The notes beneath the pieces were generated by a model, which was not told the origin of the DNA, searched no databases, and worked only from the letters and a program-made list of their open reading frames with translations. DNA of 64,000 nt from assembly GCA_963783095.1 (NCBI GenBank), contig CAWAMR010000015.1, positions 1-64,000 on the forward strand, written 5' to 3'. Origin of the DNA: CAWAMR01 sp963783095 (GTDB lineage Bacteria; Planctomycetota; Planctomycetia; Gemmatales; Gemmataceae). The translations under genes and the position numbers were made by a program. This document shows positions 40,125 to 50,904 of the stretch, piece after piece. Positions within the stretch are counted from its first letter, which is position 1. Every line of letters starts with the position of its first letter.

Positions 40125-40434
40125 CCAAATCCTTGAGATTTTGCACAATGCTCAACTTCGCAAAGATATGTATTTCTTGCCGGTTGGTCCAATTGCGGTA
40201 ACTCACTGGATTCATGGATTGCGGGCTGGATTTTCGTTTGCGGGTCTGGAATGGTCGGCAGATCATCGGCGTACCGCTGTCGAGCGGCGCGGCCTAGAAT
40301 TCCACATAGGCGCATCTGAAGTGCCGCAATTGCGCGAGCGAGGTTTAACCGATCAGGCCATCGCCGACGAATTGCTCGCAATTGAAATCGAGATGTGGAA
40401 ATCGCAGCGAGAGTGCCAATGGAGCAAATCATGA
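40102..40434 (+). CDS. Small hypothetical protein, coupled to paralogue 4
   Basis: 110 residues from ATG 40102 (MMTMAAYDQILEILHNAQLR); ATG 40111 is an alternative. Soluble, with THWIHGLRAGFSFAGLEWSA and a helical C-terminus (RGLTDQAIADELLAIEIEMW). Not a family I can name. Its TGA (40432-40434) overlaps the ATG of paralogue 4 (ATGA), so translation is coupled. It may belong with the zeta-like remnant as part of an inserted small-gene cluster. Confidence 0.5.
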   Translation: MMTMAAYDQILEILHNAQLRKDMYFLPVGPIAVTHWIHGLRAGFSFAGLEWSADHRRTAVERRGLEFHIGASEVPQLRERGLTDQAIADELLAIEIEMWKSQRECQWSKS

Positions 40435-42232
40435 ATGCCAAAGACTTCGCCGCGGATCAGCCAATTTTCACCATTCAGTGGGGCATCCTCGCTCTGTCCG
40501 TTGGCTTGCCGCTGCTCGGGATCGCGATGCTGCGAAACCCGCAATCTCCGCCTGAGCCGACAATCCCTGCCGACGGCAATAAACTTATCGCAGCTGAAGC
40601 ACTCAACGCATTCCCCATCCGGGAATGGCGCAGCGATTACCCAATGTTCGGCGGCACGCCCAGCCGAAACCTGGTTAACTTGACCGATAAGAACATTCCC
40701 GGCAAATTTGCGATAGAAGACGTGCTTTTATGGAAGGTGAAGCTCGGCTCGCGGACTTGTGGCGGACCGACGATCGCGAGAGGCAAAATCTTTGTTGGAA
40801 CCAACAACGAGAATCCCCGCAACAATCGCGATCGCAAGAAACCGGACGAAGACTTCCCAATGGGGGAACCGCTCGATATGGGCATATTGATGTGCTTCGA
40901 GGAGAAAACCGGAAAGTTCCTTTGGCAGGCCGTTCACGATAAACGTCCCGAAGCAATGGTTCACGGCTGGCCCGGTAAAGGTATTTCCTCCACGCCGATC
41001 GTGGAGGGAGATCGAGTCTATTACGTCAGCAATCGTTGCACGGTGGTTTGTGCAGACATTGACGGCTTCTCGAACGGCAACGACGGTTTCCAAAACGAAA
41101 AATACAAGACCCAGACCGATGCCGATATCGTGTGGGAATTCGACATGATGAAGGAACAAGGGGTATTCCCGCACGACATGGGTTGCCATTTGCCGGCCGC
41201 CAATTGTTCTCCGCTGATTGTCGACGACCTCATCTTCGTGATTACCGCGAATGGAGCGGATGGGAGCCACACCAAGGTTCCCGCTCCGGATGCGCCAAGC
41301 TTTTAGCGCTGAACAAGAAGACGGGTAAAGTTGCGTGGAAAGACGCCTCGCCGGGCAGAAACATCATGCACGGTCAGTGGTCGAGTCCTGCCTATGGAGT
41401 TATCCGCGGCGTCCCGCAGGTCATCTTCCCAGGCGGCGATGGCTGGATCTACGCGTTCAAGCCAAATACCGGCGAACTCATTTGGAAGTTTGACGCCAAT
41501 CCCAAAAACAGCAAACACGATATTGGCGGCCAGGGCACTCGAAGCGATTTCATCGGAATACCAGTCATCTATCAGGAACGAATCTATGTCGGCGTAGGTC
41601 AAGACCCACAACATGGTACGGGAGTTGGACACTTCTGGTGCATTGACCCAGCGGGCAAGAAGGGCGATATTTCTCCTGAACTGGTCAGCGCCGGCACGGT
41701 CGATCCCCCGAAGACCAAACCGAATCCGAACTGCGGCATGGTCTGGCATTACGGCGGCGACGAAAATCGGCCTTTCGCAAGGCGCGAGTTCAAGTATGGT
41801 CGAACCATGAGCACGGCCTGTATCGTTGATGAAGTCGTGTACATTCCCGAACTCGACGGTTATTTGCATTGCCTGGATGCGAAGACCGGCAAGAAATACT
41901 GGCAATTTGACACCCGAGCAGAGTGCGGGGGTTCTGCGTTCTATGCCGATGGCAAAATCTTCCTCGGAGATGGCGATGGTGACTTGCTCATCTTCAAACA
42001 CGACAAGAATCCCGAAACGCTCGACGAAGTGGAACTGGCATCGAAGGCAAAAGACGAAGCCGCATCCAAGAAGATCCTTGTCGATGTCCGGAAGAAAGTG
42101 GATCAGAAGTATAAGCTCGCCAAGATTGAGCTCGGAACCAGCATTTGCAGCACGCCCGTTGTTGCCAACGGCGTGTTGTACGTGATGACCGACAACATAC
42201 TCTATGCGTTCAAGAGCAACTCTTCACGATGA
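40431..42232 (+). CDS. Membrane-anchored PQQ-like propeller protein, paralogue 4 (frameshifted)
   Basis: About 600 residues from ATG 40431 (MNAKDFAADQPIFTIQWGIL), preceded by the same GGAGCAAATC as paralogue 3. Very close to paralogue 3 in the N-terminal third (ILALSVGLPLLGIAMLRNPQ, SPPEPTIPADGNKLIAAEAL). One base is missing in a T-run near 41303: AGCTTTTAGCGCTG here against AGCTTCTTGGCCTTG in copy 3. The second part (LALNKKTGKVAWKDASPGRN onwards) runs to TGA 42232. An extra insert GCHLPAANC replaces MSNC of the other copies. The gene is probably intact in the genome. Confidence 0.82.
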
Positions 42233-42291
42233 CCCACCTTTTGAGGGGTCCACGGGTTTCAAAACGACTGAGGAGGTCAAAGGTTGGGGAC

Positions 42292-42372
42292 GTTCCCCGC
42301 GTTCTCCGCGAACGCGGCTACAGAAAAGCGACTTCCTTCGCCATAGCCGCGTTCGCGCAGAACGCGGGGAAC
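42292..42372. repeat. 29-bp-arm palindrome (one mismatch)
   Basis: GTTCCCCGCGTTCTCCGCGA... (42292-42320) pairs with 42344-42372 with a single mismatch; the 23-base loop includes AGAAAAGCGACTTCC. Third long palindrome of the window, 60 bases after paralogue 4. The remaining 325 bases to the kinase gene show nothing recognisable. Confidence 0.85.
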
Positions 42373-42697
42373 ACCACGAAACAAGTGAGGACAGGGGCTG
42401 GCGAAAGAATAATAAGGGACGTGTCAATCGCACAAATCTGACGTGCGCTAACTGTCGCCAGTTATCCAAATGCAACAAGAAATGGCCCCTATTCACAAAA
42501 TACTGATTCCTGGGTGAATCCATGACCATTTCGGAACTCGGCTTTGGTAACGAGTCGGAAAATTCAGCCCAGAAAGGAAACTCTTCTCTTGCATCACGGT
42601 AACAAATTATGAACTATGGTAATACAGGAACCGAGATGCCGATTTCTGTCCCACCTGAAACGGCCTGTCGGGGCCATCTTTCACAGGGATACGGTCA

Positions 42698-45069
42698 ATG
42701 GTCGTGAATTCGGTCGATCAGGTGCTCGACAGTCTTCGTGAAGCGCCCGTGCTGCGTCCCGACCAATTCGCGCAATTGGAAGCTCAATTCATCCGCGAAT
42801 ACCCCGATCCCCTCGAACTTCTCAAGCACCTCGTAAAGCTCAACTGGTTGACTCTCTATCAAGCCAAGAAGATTCTCAATGGTCGCAGTTCGGAGCTGAT
42901 TCTGGGAGCCTACATCATCCTCGACAAGCTGGGCGAGGGTGGCATGGGTAAGGTATTCAAAGCCTGGCAAACCCGCCTGAGCCGGGTCGTAGCGCTCAAG
43001 GTGATTCGGCAAAGTTTGCTGACCAACGAAACCGTTCTTCGACGTTTCCAGCGTGAGGCCAAGGCCGCTGCACAGCTTACTCACAACAACATCGTCCGCC
43101 TTTTTGACGCCGATCAGATTGGCGATCGACACTATCTGGCGATGGAATATGTCGAGGGGATGGACCTCGCGCAACTCGTCAAAGAGAACGGCCCTTTGCC
43201 TGTACCCAGCGCCTGTTCTTTCATTCGCCAGGCCGCCCTGGGATTGCAACATGCCCACGAAAAGGCGCTGGTTCACCGCGACATCAAACCCTCAAATCTT
43301 CTGGTGACGGCAGACCCCCGCGCCGCCTCGGGAAAAACGGGAAGCGGCGGCATTCTCAAAATCCTCGACATGGGGCTGGCGCGCGTTACCGAGGGAGATT
43401 CCCAGTCGGATGACACGGCCCTGACTCAAGCTGGAACGGTGGTCGGCACGCCCGATTATATGTCGCCCGAACAGGGCAAGAACTCCAGTTCCGTCGATCC
43501 CCGTTCCGATCTCTACGCTCTGGGATGTACGCTCTACTTTTTGCTCTCCGGCCAACCACCCTTCTCCAAGGGCACAACTCTCGAAAAGCTTCTTCAGCAC
43601 CAGATCGAGCCTCCGCCCTCGATCCACGGGGTACGAGGTCCGGAATTGTCGCCGGTTCCACCTGCTGTGGAAGCGATCCTGATGAAGCTCCTGGCCAAAC
43701 GCCCCGACGATCGCTTCCAAAGCGGACTCGAACTGGCGCAGTGCTGGAGCCGTGCTGTGTTCTCGATTCCGGGATCCATGTTTCCGTGCCGGCCGCGATT
43801 CAACGTATCACCACGGCACGCACCGAAGTATCGGGTTCGCCGTTCAATTTTGACGATGCCGATGAGCCGACACAACCGGTCAAGGTCAAGGCTCCGCCGG
43901 CCAAACGAACGGATAGACACCCCGAAGTTGAGCCATTCAGCGAAGAGCGCGAACTGCCCAAGCAAAGTCGCAAGGCTTGGTGGATCGCGGGACTGGGAAT
44001 ATTGGCGGCCGGGATCATCGTCGCGGTGATCTTGATCTTGCAGAACCGCAAATCGAAGCCGGATTCGCCCACTTCCGCAGCCGCGCCCACCGCGAGCAAT
44101 AAGGAAGAACCAAAACACGGCAAAACCGATCTGACGCCGAAAGTCGATCCCCCTGAGGGCAAGAAGGACATCGAACCTTTGGAGGCCATTCTGACCTTTT
44201 TGCCGCACGATACAGCGTTCGTTGCCGTTTTCAATCTGGCCCAGATGCAGCAGTCGCCCCTCTTCCGGGAAGAGCTTTTGCCCCGCCTCGACCCCAATCG
44301 TGATTTGGAGCAACTCCGGCCCCTGCTGAAGTTCGACGCCTTGAGCGCTGTCGAACGCATCACTCTGGCAGTGCCGTTAGCGAATCGAGGTAACCCGCCC
44401 GGTTTGCTGATCGTACAAGGAAATGGGTTTCTCACGCCGGAACTGATCGAGTTTTTGAAATTCCACGAAAAGAAAGAATCGGTTTCTGGGACAACCATTG
44501 CCTATTATGAATCGAGTCCAAAGCCGGGTGAAGCGGTGACGTATGCAACAAAATTGAGTCACAATCCCACAACGGTGGCTCTGAGTCACACCAAACAGTT
44601 AGTCCTGAATGCCTATCTCCGCACATTGGAAAAAACTCCACCCGCGAAGAAAGATCACCTCGATCCCTATTTGCGCCAACTCCTGGGACACTACCGATCT
44701 TCGGAAGCCCTTTTCTTTGCTATGGGACACACGGGCCGGCTTCCCAACGCCGACCTGGAAAAAGTCATGAAGGGCGTCCACGGATTTTCAGCCAGCTTCA
44801 AGGTCAGTACCGAGATGGAATTCGATCTGCATATTAGCGGCGATTCTCATGAGGAAATTGTGGCCTGCAAGAACGCGATGACGACACTCATAACTCTGCT
44901 GGGTGTGGTGAAGAAGGGAAACCGCATTCCTGCCCAAATCGGGGAGCTGCTCGCCGCCGCCCCAACGCCAAAGAAGGCGATCGCAGGCAAGAGGCCCGTC
45001 GTGGCAAACTTTAGAACCCGCTACAACCGAAGAGATTTGACCCGATGGCTGCGCGGTTTCTTCAATTAA
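42698..45069 (+). CDS. Serine/threonine protein kinase (Hanks type) with TM and extracytoplasmic domain (frameshifted)
   Basis: About 790 residues; one shift near 43735. The N-terminal 70 residues are a helical region common to planctomycete kinases (LLKHLVKLNWLTLYQAKKIL). Kinase domain: glycine loop LGEGGMGKVF, Lys in VALKVI, catalytic loop HRDIKPSN, Mg site DMGLA in place of DFG, activation segment GTPDYMSPEQ. A TM segment (AWWIAGLGILAAGIIVAVIL) and a Pro/Lys linker precede a C-terminal domain (FLPHDTAFVAVFNLAQMQQS) resembling DUF3352-like modules, likely extracytoplasmic sensing. It phosphorylates Ser/Thr; targets unknown. Confidence 0.88.
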
Positions 45070-45200
45070 TACTGCACTTCCAGGCCGACCGTCATGCCTT
45101 GAACCCAGATCTTTCAGACAGTGATCGGCTCGCCGGGGAAGTTGGAATCCATAGGCTACGAAGCACAGATGACGGGTGAAAAAACGAGGCGCTGGGGCCG

Positions 45201-46607
45201 ATGGCATACCCCCAAACGATTCGCGGTCAGCGGTTTAACTTCCCCGATCTGCGGACGTTGCTGGCAAAGGCCAATGAGTTGAAGTCCGGCGATCAACTGG
45301 CAGCTTTGAGTGCGCAATCGGAACTGGAACGTGTCGCGGCCAAGATCGCATTATCGGAGGTTACGCTCGCGGAAATCGTTGCCAACCCCCTGATCGACCC
45401 CGATAGCGACGATGTCTCACGCCTGATTCTCGACACTCACGATCGCGCTGCCTTTACGGAGATTCAACATCTGACCGTAGGCGCATTCCGAGATTTTTTG
45501 CTCTCCGAATCGACCAGTGGCAGCGTCTTGAATCGACTCCATTTTGCGATCGTCCCCGAAATTGCTGCCGCGGCCGCCAAGCTCATGAGCAACAAGGATC
45601 TCGTCTTCGTGGCGAGCAAGATCCGCAATGTCTCCCGCTGTCGAAACACCCTGGGTGAACGCGGAGTGCTCGGCGTCCGCATCCAGCCCAACCACCCGCG
45701 CGATGACCTGGCCGGGATTTTGGTTTCGGCGATCGACGGTCTGACGTTTGGCTGCGGCGATGCCGTTATCGGGGTCAATCCTGCTGCCGATTCGATCGAT
45801 TCGGTTTCTGCGATTCTTGCGGGACTGGATCGGCTGATCTCGACTCTCAAGATCCCAACGCAGGCCTGTTGTCTGGCGCACATCACCACCCAGCTTGCCT
45901 GCCTGGAGCGGGGCAGCCCGGTGGATCTGCTGTTTCAATCGATCGCGGGAACGCAATCTGCAAACGCCGGTTTTGGCGTAACACTTGGGATGCTGCGCGA
46001 GGGGCAAGAAAGAGTGTTGGAGTCGCACCGCACCCGCGACGTCGTCTGGGCCGGCGACCAGGTCATGTACTTCGAGACGGGTCAGGGAAGCGCTCTGTCG
46101 GCAGAGGCTCATCACGGTATCGACCAGTTGACGCTGGAAGCTCGCGCCTACGGCGTGGCGCGCGCCTTTGACCCGTTCCTCGTCAACAGCGTCGTCGGCT
46201 TCATTGGGCCGGAATATCTCTACGATGAACGGCAAATTACCCGTGCGGGACTCGAAGATCATTTCATGGGCAAGCTGCTTGGCTTACCGATGGGTGTCGA
46301 CGTTTGCTATACCAACCATGCCGAAGCCGATCAGAACTCGGCCGACAATTTGCTCATTCTGTTGACAGCAGCAGGATGCAACTACTTCATGGGAGTGCCG
46401 TGCTCCGACGACGTGATGCTTAACTACCAATCGACCAGCTATCACGACTCGGCCACCATGAGAGAGCTTTTCGGGCTGAGTCCTGCACCGGAGTTTCTTC
46501 GCTGGCTCGAGTCGCGGGGAATTTTCCGCAATGGCTGTCTCGCACCGATCGACTCCAAAGCCAGACACTCACTTCTCGACCAGCTCGACCGAATCCTGAC
46601 CCCATGA
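45201..46607 (+). CDS. eutB: EutB, ethanolamine ammonia-lyase large subunit
   Basis: 468 residues, normal length. Conserved stretches ANPLIDPDSDDVSRLILDTH, RNTLGERGVLGVRIQPNHPR, FGCGDAVIGVNP, CCLAHITTQLACLERGSPVD, MYFETGQGSALSAEAHHGID, GLPMGVDVCYTNHAEADQNS and NYFMGVPCSDDVMLNYQSTS. EutBC is the adenosylcobalamin-dependent enzyme that converts ethanolamine to acetaldehyde and ammonia. Its stop overlaps the permease start (ATGA). Together with the next two genes it forms a compact uptake-and-cleavage operon without microcompartment shell genes. Confidence 0.95.
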   Translation: MAYPQTIRGQRFNFPDLRTLLAKANELKSGDQLAALSAQSELERVAAKIALSEVTLAEIVANPLIDPDSDDVSRLILDTHDRAAFTEIQHLTVGAFRDFLLSESTSGSVLNRLHFAIVPEIAAAAAKLMSNKDLVFVASKIRNVSRCRNTLGERGVLGVRIQPNHPRDDLAGILVSAIDGLTFGCGDAVIGVNPAADSIDSVSAILAGLDRLISTLKIPTQACCLAHITTQLACLERGSPVDLLFQSIAGTQSANAGFGVTLGMLREGQERVLESHRTRDVVWAGDQVMYFETGQGSALSAEAHHGIDQLTLEARAYGVARAFDPFLVNSVVGFIGPEYLYDERQITRAGLEDHFMGKLLGLPMGVDVCYTNHAEADQNSADNLLILLTAAGCNYFMGVPCSDDVMLNYQSTSYHDSATMRELFGLSPAPEFLRWLESRGIFRNGCLAPIDSKARHSLLDQLDRILTP

Positions 46608-48146
46608 GCACGTCAATGGATTATTCCCAGGCCGCGGAAGCGGACAAGATCGAGGATGATGTTCGCACACTGCATCGGCTCGGCTACGCCCAGGAACTGG
46701 CGCGCTGCTTGAGCGGCTTTTCCAACTTTGCCATCTCCCTTTCGATCATCTGTATTCTTGCCGGCGGAATCACATCGTTTCAAATCGGTTACGGAAGTGT
46801 CGGCGGCGCAGCGATCGGGCTGGGCTGGCCGCTGGTGTGTCTCTTCTCGTTGTGTGTCGCCGCGAGTATGGGACAGATCGCTTCCGCGTTCCCAACCGCC
46901 GGCGGGCTTTATCACTGGGCGTCAATTCTCGGCGGCAGGGGCTGGGGTTGGATCACGGCCTGGTTCAACCTTGCGGGTCTGGTAACGGTTCTGGCGGCGG
47001 TCAACGTCGGCATGTACCAGTTCGCCGCAGGTGCATTTTTCCCAGACTCACCTCCCGACCTACTGATGCAGGTTCTCACCGTCGCGGCAATCACCGCTTC
47101 GCAGGCGGTGCTCAATCACCTGGGGATGAAAATCACCCACTGGTTGACGGACTTCAGCGGCTACTGGATCCTTTTCATTACCAGTACATTGACGATCGTG
47201 CTGATTACCTGCACTTCGTCGTTGGAGCCATCCCGTCTCATTACATTCAACAACTTTAGCGGGGTTCCCGTCGAATCTCCAACCTGGCCCAAAAACGAGT
47301 CCCTTACCTGGCTCTTCATACTCGGATTTCTCCTTCCTGCCTACACGATCACCGGGTTCGATGCCTCCGCTCACACATCGGAGGAAACCATTCGCGCGAC
47401 TCGAAATGTACCGCGCGGATCGTGCGCTCCGTGCTCGTTTCGGGAGTGTTGGGCTGGATCATGCTCTCGCTATCGTCCTGGCGATGCCTGACCCAGCTGC
47501 GATTGCCGCGCAGGGTGAACGAGGATTTTTCGCCACTTTGTTCGGGGCCGCTCCCCAATGGCTTGCGATTAGTTTATGTGGCGGCATCGTGATCGCGCAA
47601 TACTTGTGCGGGCTGGCGACCATCACATCCGCATCGCGAATGGCATTTGCCTTTGCCCGAGATGGCGGACTGCCGGCCTCGGGATGGATGCGAAAAGTAT
47701 CGCCCCGTTTTCGCACTCCATGCGCTGCGATTTGGGTGACCGCAGGAGCATCGGTACTCTTCACGATTTACACTCCGGTTTATTCCACCATCACTGCGGT
47801 CTGCGTAATTTTCTTGTATATCTCCTATGTCCTACCCACGGCAATTGGGTTCCTGGCGATCAACCGCTGGTGGAGAGACTTTGGTCCGTGGAACTTGGGA
47901 CGCTGGTTCCGTCCGCTGGCGCTGATCAGCGTGCTCGGCTGCGTCGGTCTGATCGTGATTGGGATGCAGCCGCCCAACGAAAAGGCGGCCTGGGTGGTGG
48001 GGAGTGTTTTGTTGGTTTTGGCAGCGATGTGGTTTGCCGTGGCTCGATATACCTTCCAAGGTCCGCCACACGGCGTATTGACCATAGAACAAAAGAAATC
48101 GATCGTAGCGGCAGAACAGGCGGTCCACGAGAGTAGCCATGAGTGA
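46604..48146 (+). CDS. Ethanolamine/amino-acid permease (APC superfamily, frameshifted)
   Basis: About 514 residues with roughly 12 membrane segments. N-terminus MSTSMDYSQAAEADKIEDDV, then the APC signature around LSGFSNFAISLSIICILAGG and SAFPTAGGLYHWASILGGRG. Frame shift near 47410-47480, between TSEETIRATRNVPRG and LAMPDPAAIAAQGERGFF. Later segments SASRMAFAFARDGGLPASGW and YSTITAVCVIFLYISYVLPT. Position between eutB and eutC, with overlapping starts and stops, argues that it imports ethanolamine. The closest known group is the amino-acid/GABA permeases with ethanolamine members. Confidence 0.85.
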
Positions 48147-48893
48147 CGGCCAGTTACAATCTCAGGATGTTGTAAAGCAAATTCTCGCAACCACGCCAGC
48201 CCGTCTGTTGGTGGGCCGATCCGGTCCAGCGTATCGCACGGAAACCTGGCTCAAACTGCGAGCGGACCATGCAGCAGCGCGCGATACGGTCTACGCCGAA
48301 CTCGATCTGCTTCGAGACTTTGGCGAAGATCAACTGAACTCGTTCCAGTTGTTCCGGGTACAAACGCAGGCCAAAACAAAGTCAGAATATCTCATGCGCC
48401 CCGATCTGGGTCGTCGTCTCGATGACGATTCACGCGAAATGATTGCAAGGTTGTGTCCGAAAGATGTGGATTTGCAAGTGGTGATCGGCGACGGTCTGTC
48501 ATCGGCTGCCGTGGCATCGCAAGGCGCTTCGATTATTGGATCTGCTCAACCGAGAAGCGAGCCGGCGTAACTGGCGCTTGGGTAGTCCATTTGTGGTACG
48601 GCACTGCCGGGTCGGAGTGATGAATCATGTCGGCGAGTTGTTGAATCCGAGCGTTGTTGTATTGCTCATCGGTGAACGGCCAGGTTTGGCGACTTCGGAT
48701 AGTCTTTCGGCATATCTGGCCTTTCGACCGCGCGGAACACACCGACGCCGACCGAAACTTGATTTCCAACATCCACTCTCAGGGCATCCATCCGGAAGAG
48801 GCTGCGAAACGGATCATCTGTCTCGCCGATACGATGCGCCGATTGGAGAGAAGCGGTGTGCTTGTGAAAGAGGAGTTCACGTCGAGAGTGTAA
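48139..48893 (+). CDS. eutC: EutC, ethanolamine ammonia-lyase small subunit (frameshifted)
   Basis: About 250 residues in three frames (breaks near 48525 and 48740). RLLVGRSGPAYRTETWLKLR and ADHAAARDTVYAEL, then VQVVIGDGLSSAAV-type segment DLQVVIGDGLSSAAV, then LLIGERPGLATSDSLSAYLA, then DADRNLISNIHSQGIHPEEA and the end RRLERSGVLVKEE. These match EutC, which binds the cobalamin cofactor with EutB. The start overlaps the permease stop by eight bases. The breaks are probably sequencing indels, as eutB is intact. Confidence 0.88.
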
Positions 48894-48978
48894 CCTTCGG
48901 TTTCCCTTGGGTTTTTCAGGCGAGCAACGTCAAAACTTGCGCGTCGGGCTAACAGCGAACGATTGCTAAGGAACTGAT

Positions 48979-49599
48979 ATGTACATCCCCGCCGCATTTG
49001 CCCAAACTGATCTCGCCACCCTTCACGATTTCATCGACCAACACAGCTTCGGCCTTTTGGTCTCGCAGGTGCAGAATGAACCTTTTGCCACTCATCTACC
49101 TTTCTTACTCGATCGCTCGATAGCGCCAAACGGTTGTCTTCTCGGCCACGTTGCGCGTGCCAATCCGCAATGGACCGAGGCCGAAGGGCAAACCGTGGTG
49201 GCCGTCTTTTCGGGTCCGCACACCTATATTTCCCCGACGTGGTATCAAAGCGAACACACGGTCCCGACCTGGAACTATGTGGCAGTCCATGTCTATGGAC
49301 GATTTCAACGAATGGATCGCGACGATGACTTGATCGATTTGCTGAAACGAATGGCAGATCGGTTCGAGCGCGGTATGCCCCAGCCTTGGAGTGTCGATCC
49401 AAATGCGGAATTCATCCGCAAGCTGGCAGCCCAAATCGTCGGCTTTCGGATTGAAATTGAGCGCATTGAAGGGAAATGGAAGCTCAATCAGAATCAGCCA
49501 CTAGAACGACGCAAACGGGTGATTGCGATGCTACAAGAACAATCTGATGACGATTCGCAGGCGATCGCATCGTTGATAAGGGAAACGATGAACCTCTGA
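48979..49599 (+). CDS. PaiB-like FMN-binding protein
   Basis: 206 residues from ATG 48979 (MYIPAAFAQTDLATLHDFID). PaiB pattern: FGLLVSQVQNEPFATHLPFL, GHVARANPQW, VVAVFSGPHTYISPTWY and VPTWNYVAVHVYGRF, then QIVGFRIEIERIEGKWKLNQ. PaiB-type proteins have a split-barrel FMN-binding fold; the Bacillus homologue is a negative regulator. It follows eutC by 85 bases on the same strand and may be co-transcribed, though a functional link with ethanolamine use is not established. Confidence 0.87.
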   Translation: MYIPAAFAQTDLATLHDFIDQHSFGLLVSQVQNEPFATHLPFLLDRSIAPNGCLLGHVARANPQWTEAEGQTVVAVFSGPHTYISPTWYQSEHTVPTWNYVAVHVYGRFQRMDRDDDLIDLLKRMADRFERGMPQPWSVDPNAEFIRKLAAQIVGFRIEIERIEGKWKLNQNQPLERRKRVIAMLQEQSDDDSQAIASLIRETMNL

Positions 49600-49600
49600 A

Positions 49601-49717
49601 TAGTGGTCAGTGATCAGTGATCAGTGGTCGGTAAACGCAAAGACGAGAGACCTGGAAGTAATTGGTAATAACTCATCACCGTATTGGTATTAACTTACCA
49701 CTGATCACTGACCACTA
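49601..49717. repeat. Inverted repeat TAGTGGTCAGTGATCAGTG between convergent genes
   Basis: Perfect 19-bp arms at 49601-49619 and 49699-49717, enclosing extra GATCAGTG-like units and a region rich in short A/T words. It belongs to the same family as 21886-22000. It lies exactly between paiB (plus) and the VWA gene (minus), and the VWA stop is inside the right arm. A bidirectional terminator role is plausible. Confidence 0.82.
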
Positions 49718-50809
49718 CTTTTTCTCCTGCTTCTGCACTTCCGACGGGTCAAGTTGCATATCGACAGGATCCTTCTCGAATTCCAGCTTGAAGTCGAACC
49801 CGCTTTGGTCTTCTACCTCTTTTGTTTCTGGGACCACTTCCGCATATGGAGCTTCTGCTTCCTGCGGTTTGGTGCGCTCCTCCACGACCTCATCTTCAGG
49901 AATGATGGCGTTTTCTTTGAGCGGCTGGTGGACCCGATGGCCCGGAACGTCCAGCGTGAAATAATCGCACGCCGCCGAAATCTCGAATTCCAGGAAGGCT
50001 GGAACCCCGGTATCGCCATAGTTTTTGACCACCTTGCCATCGGGAGTCAGAATCCGCCCGGACGCGGCGACACGCGCGTTTTTGTCCACGACTTCGGCAA
50101 ACATCTGCTGAAGCACCCGCATTTCGGCGGCGATTTTATGATCCCATAGGTCTATGTCGGTACCGGTATCGAGGTCATCGAGTTGCTCCATCTGACGTTC
50201 GTTGACGTCCGGCCCCACGCCGATCAGAACCATTTTTAGGGGATTGCGTTTTCCCGCTGCGATGGCGCGGGACAGTTTTCGCGTGTAGTCTTTGACCTCA
50301 TCGAGATCGTGCAGTTCGCCATCGGTGATGAAGACATAAAAGCCCCAGTCGGCATCTTTGAAACGCTCGACAAAATACTGCACGGCCGGGAGTAACTGGG
50401 TTCCCGTCCCAAATTGATGGGGGCCGACGAAGGTGTGTTTCTCGGCCTGGTCGGCGTGAAAATCACCGACAACTTCGATTTCCGCACCGCCGGAGCCGGT
50501 TGCCCAGTAGATGCAGGTCGTTCCTCCATCGGCATCGAGATTCCGGGCCAAATAGGCACAGACTTTCTGGGCAACAGGGCTGACGATGTTTTCATGGACT
50601 TCGCGCGATGCGAAAATCGACGAATGGACACCCGTCCCGCTGCCGTACAGCTTCCGCATGGAGCCTGAACCATCGATGGCGATGCCGGTTTGCGTCCCCT
50701 CGCGGTGCGGCTCCATCAGGATGGTCGCCGTGACACGCACTTTTCCACCCGCCTGCGGGTAGACATTCACTTCTCCGAACGGATCGACGACATACTTCAT
50801 TTGTGACAT
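49715..50809 (-). CDS. VWA-domain protein
   Basis: 364 residues. After a short N-terminal strand region (KYVVDPFGEVNVYPQAGGKV), a von Willebrand A domain carries the metal site AIDGSGSM, with later MIDAS residues in TGTQLLPAVQYFVERF and VFITDGELHDLDEVKDY. The C-terminal third is acidic (EDEVVEERTKPQEAEAPYAE) with no signal peptide or membrane segment, so it is probably cytoplasmic. It resembles TerF/TerY-like VWA proteins in the spacing of motifs. Such proteins scaffold stress or chemical-response complexes; no ter genes are visible here. Confidence 0.78.
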   Translation of the reverse strand: MSQMKYVVDPFGEVNVYPQAGGKVRVTATILMEPHREGTQTGIAIDGSGSMRKLYGSGTGVHSSIFASREVHENIVSPVAQKVCAYLARNLDADGGTTCIYWATGSGGAEIEVVGDFHADQAEKHTFVGPHQFGTGTQLLPAVQYFVERFKDADWGFYVFITDGELHDLDEVKDYTRKLSRAIAAGKRNPLKMVLIGVGPDVNERQMEQLDDLDTGTDIDLWDHKIAAEMRVLQQMFAEVVDKNARVAASGRILTPDGKVVKNYGDTGVPAFLEFEISAACDYFTLDVPGHRVHQPLKENAIIPEDEVVEERTKPQEAEAPYAEVVPETKEVEDQSGFDFKLEFEKDPVDMQLDPSEVQKQEKK

Positions 50810-50904
50810 GGATGATGCTCCGATGGAGGAGAAAAAGACTCAAAATCTGAAATTCTCTCCAAACCACAAGAATCGAGGTGAAGGTTCCTTGAACATTCTA
50901 CTCG

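Noticed and set aside
45417..46262. 281-codon minus-strand ORF inside eutB
   Set aside because: Shadow; eutB is intact and conserved throughout.
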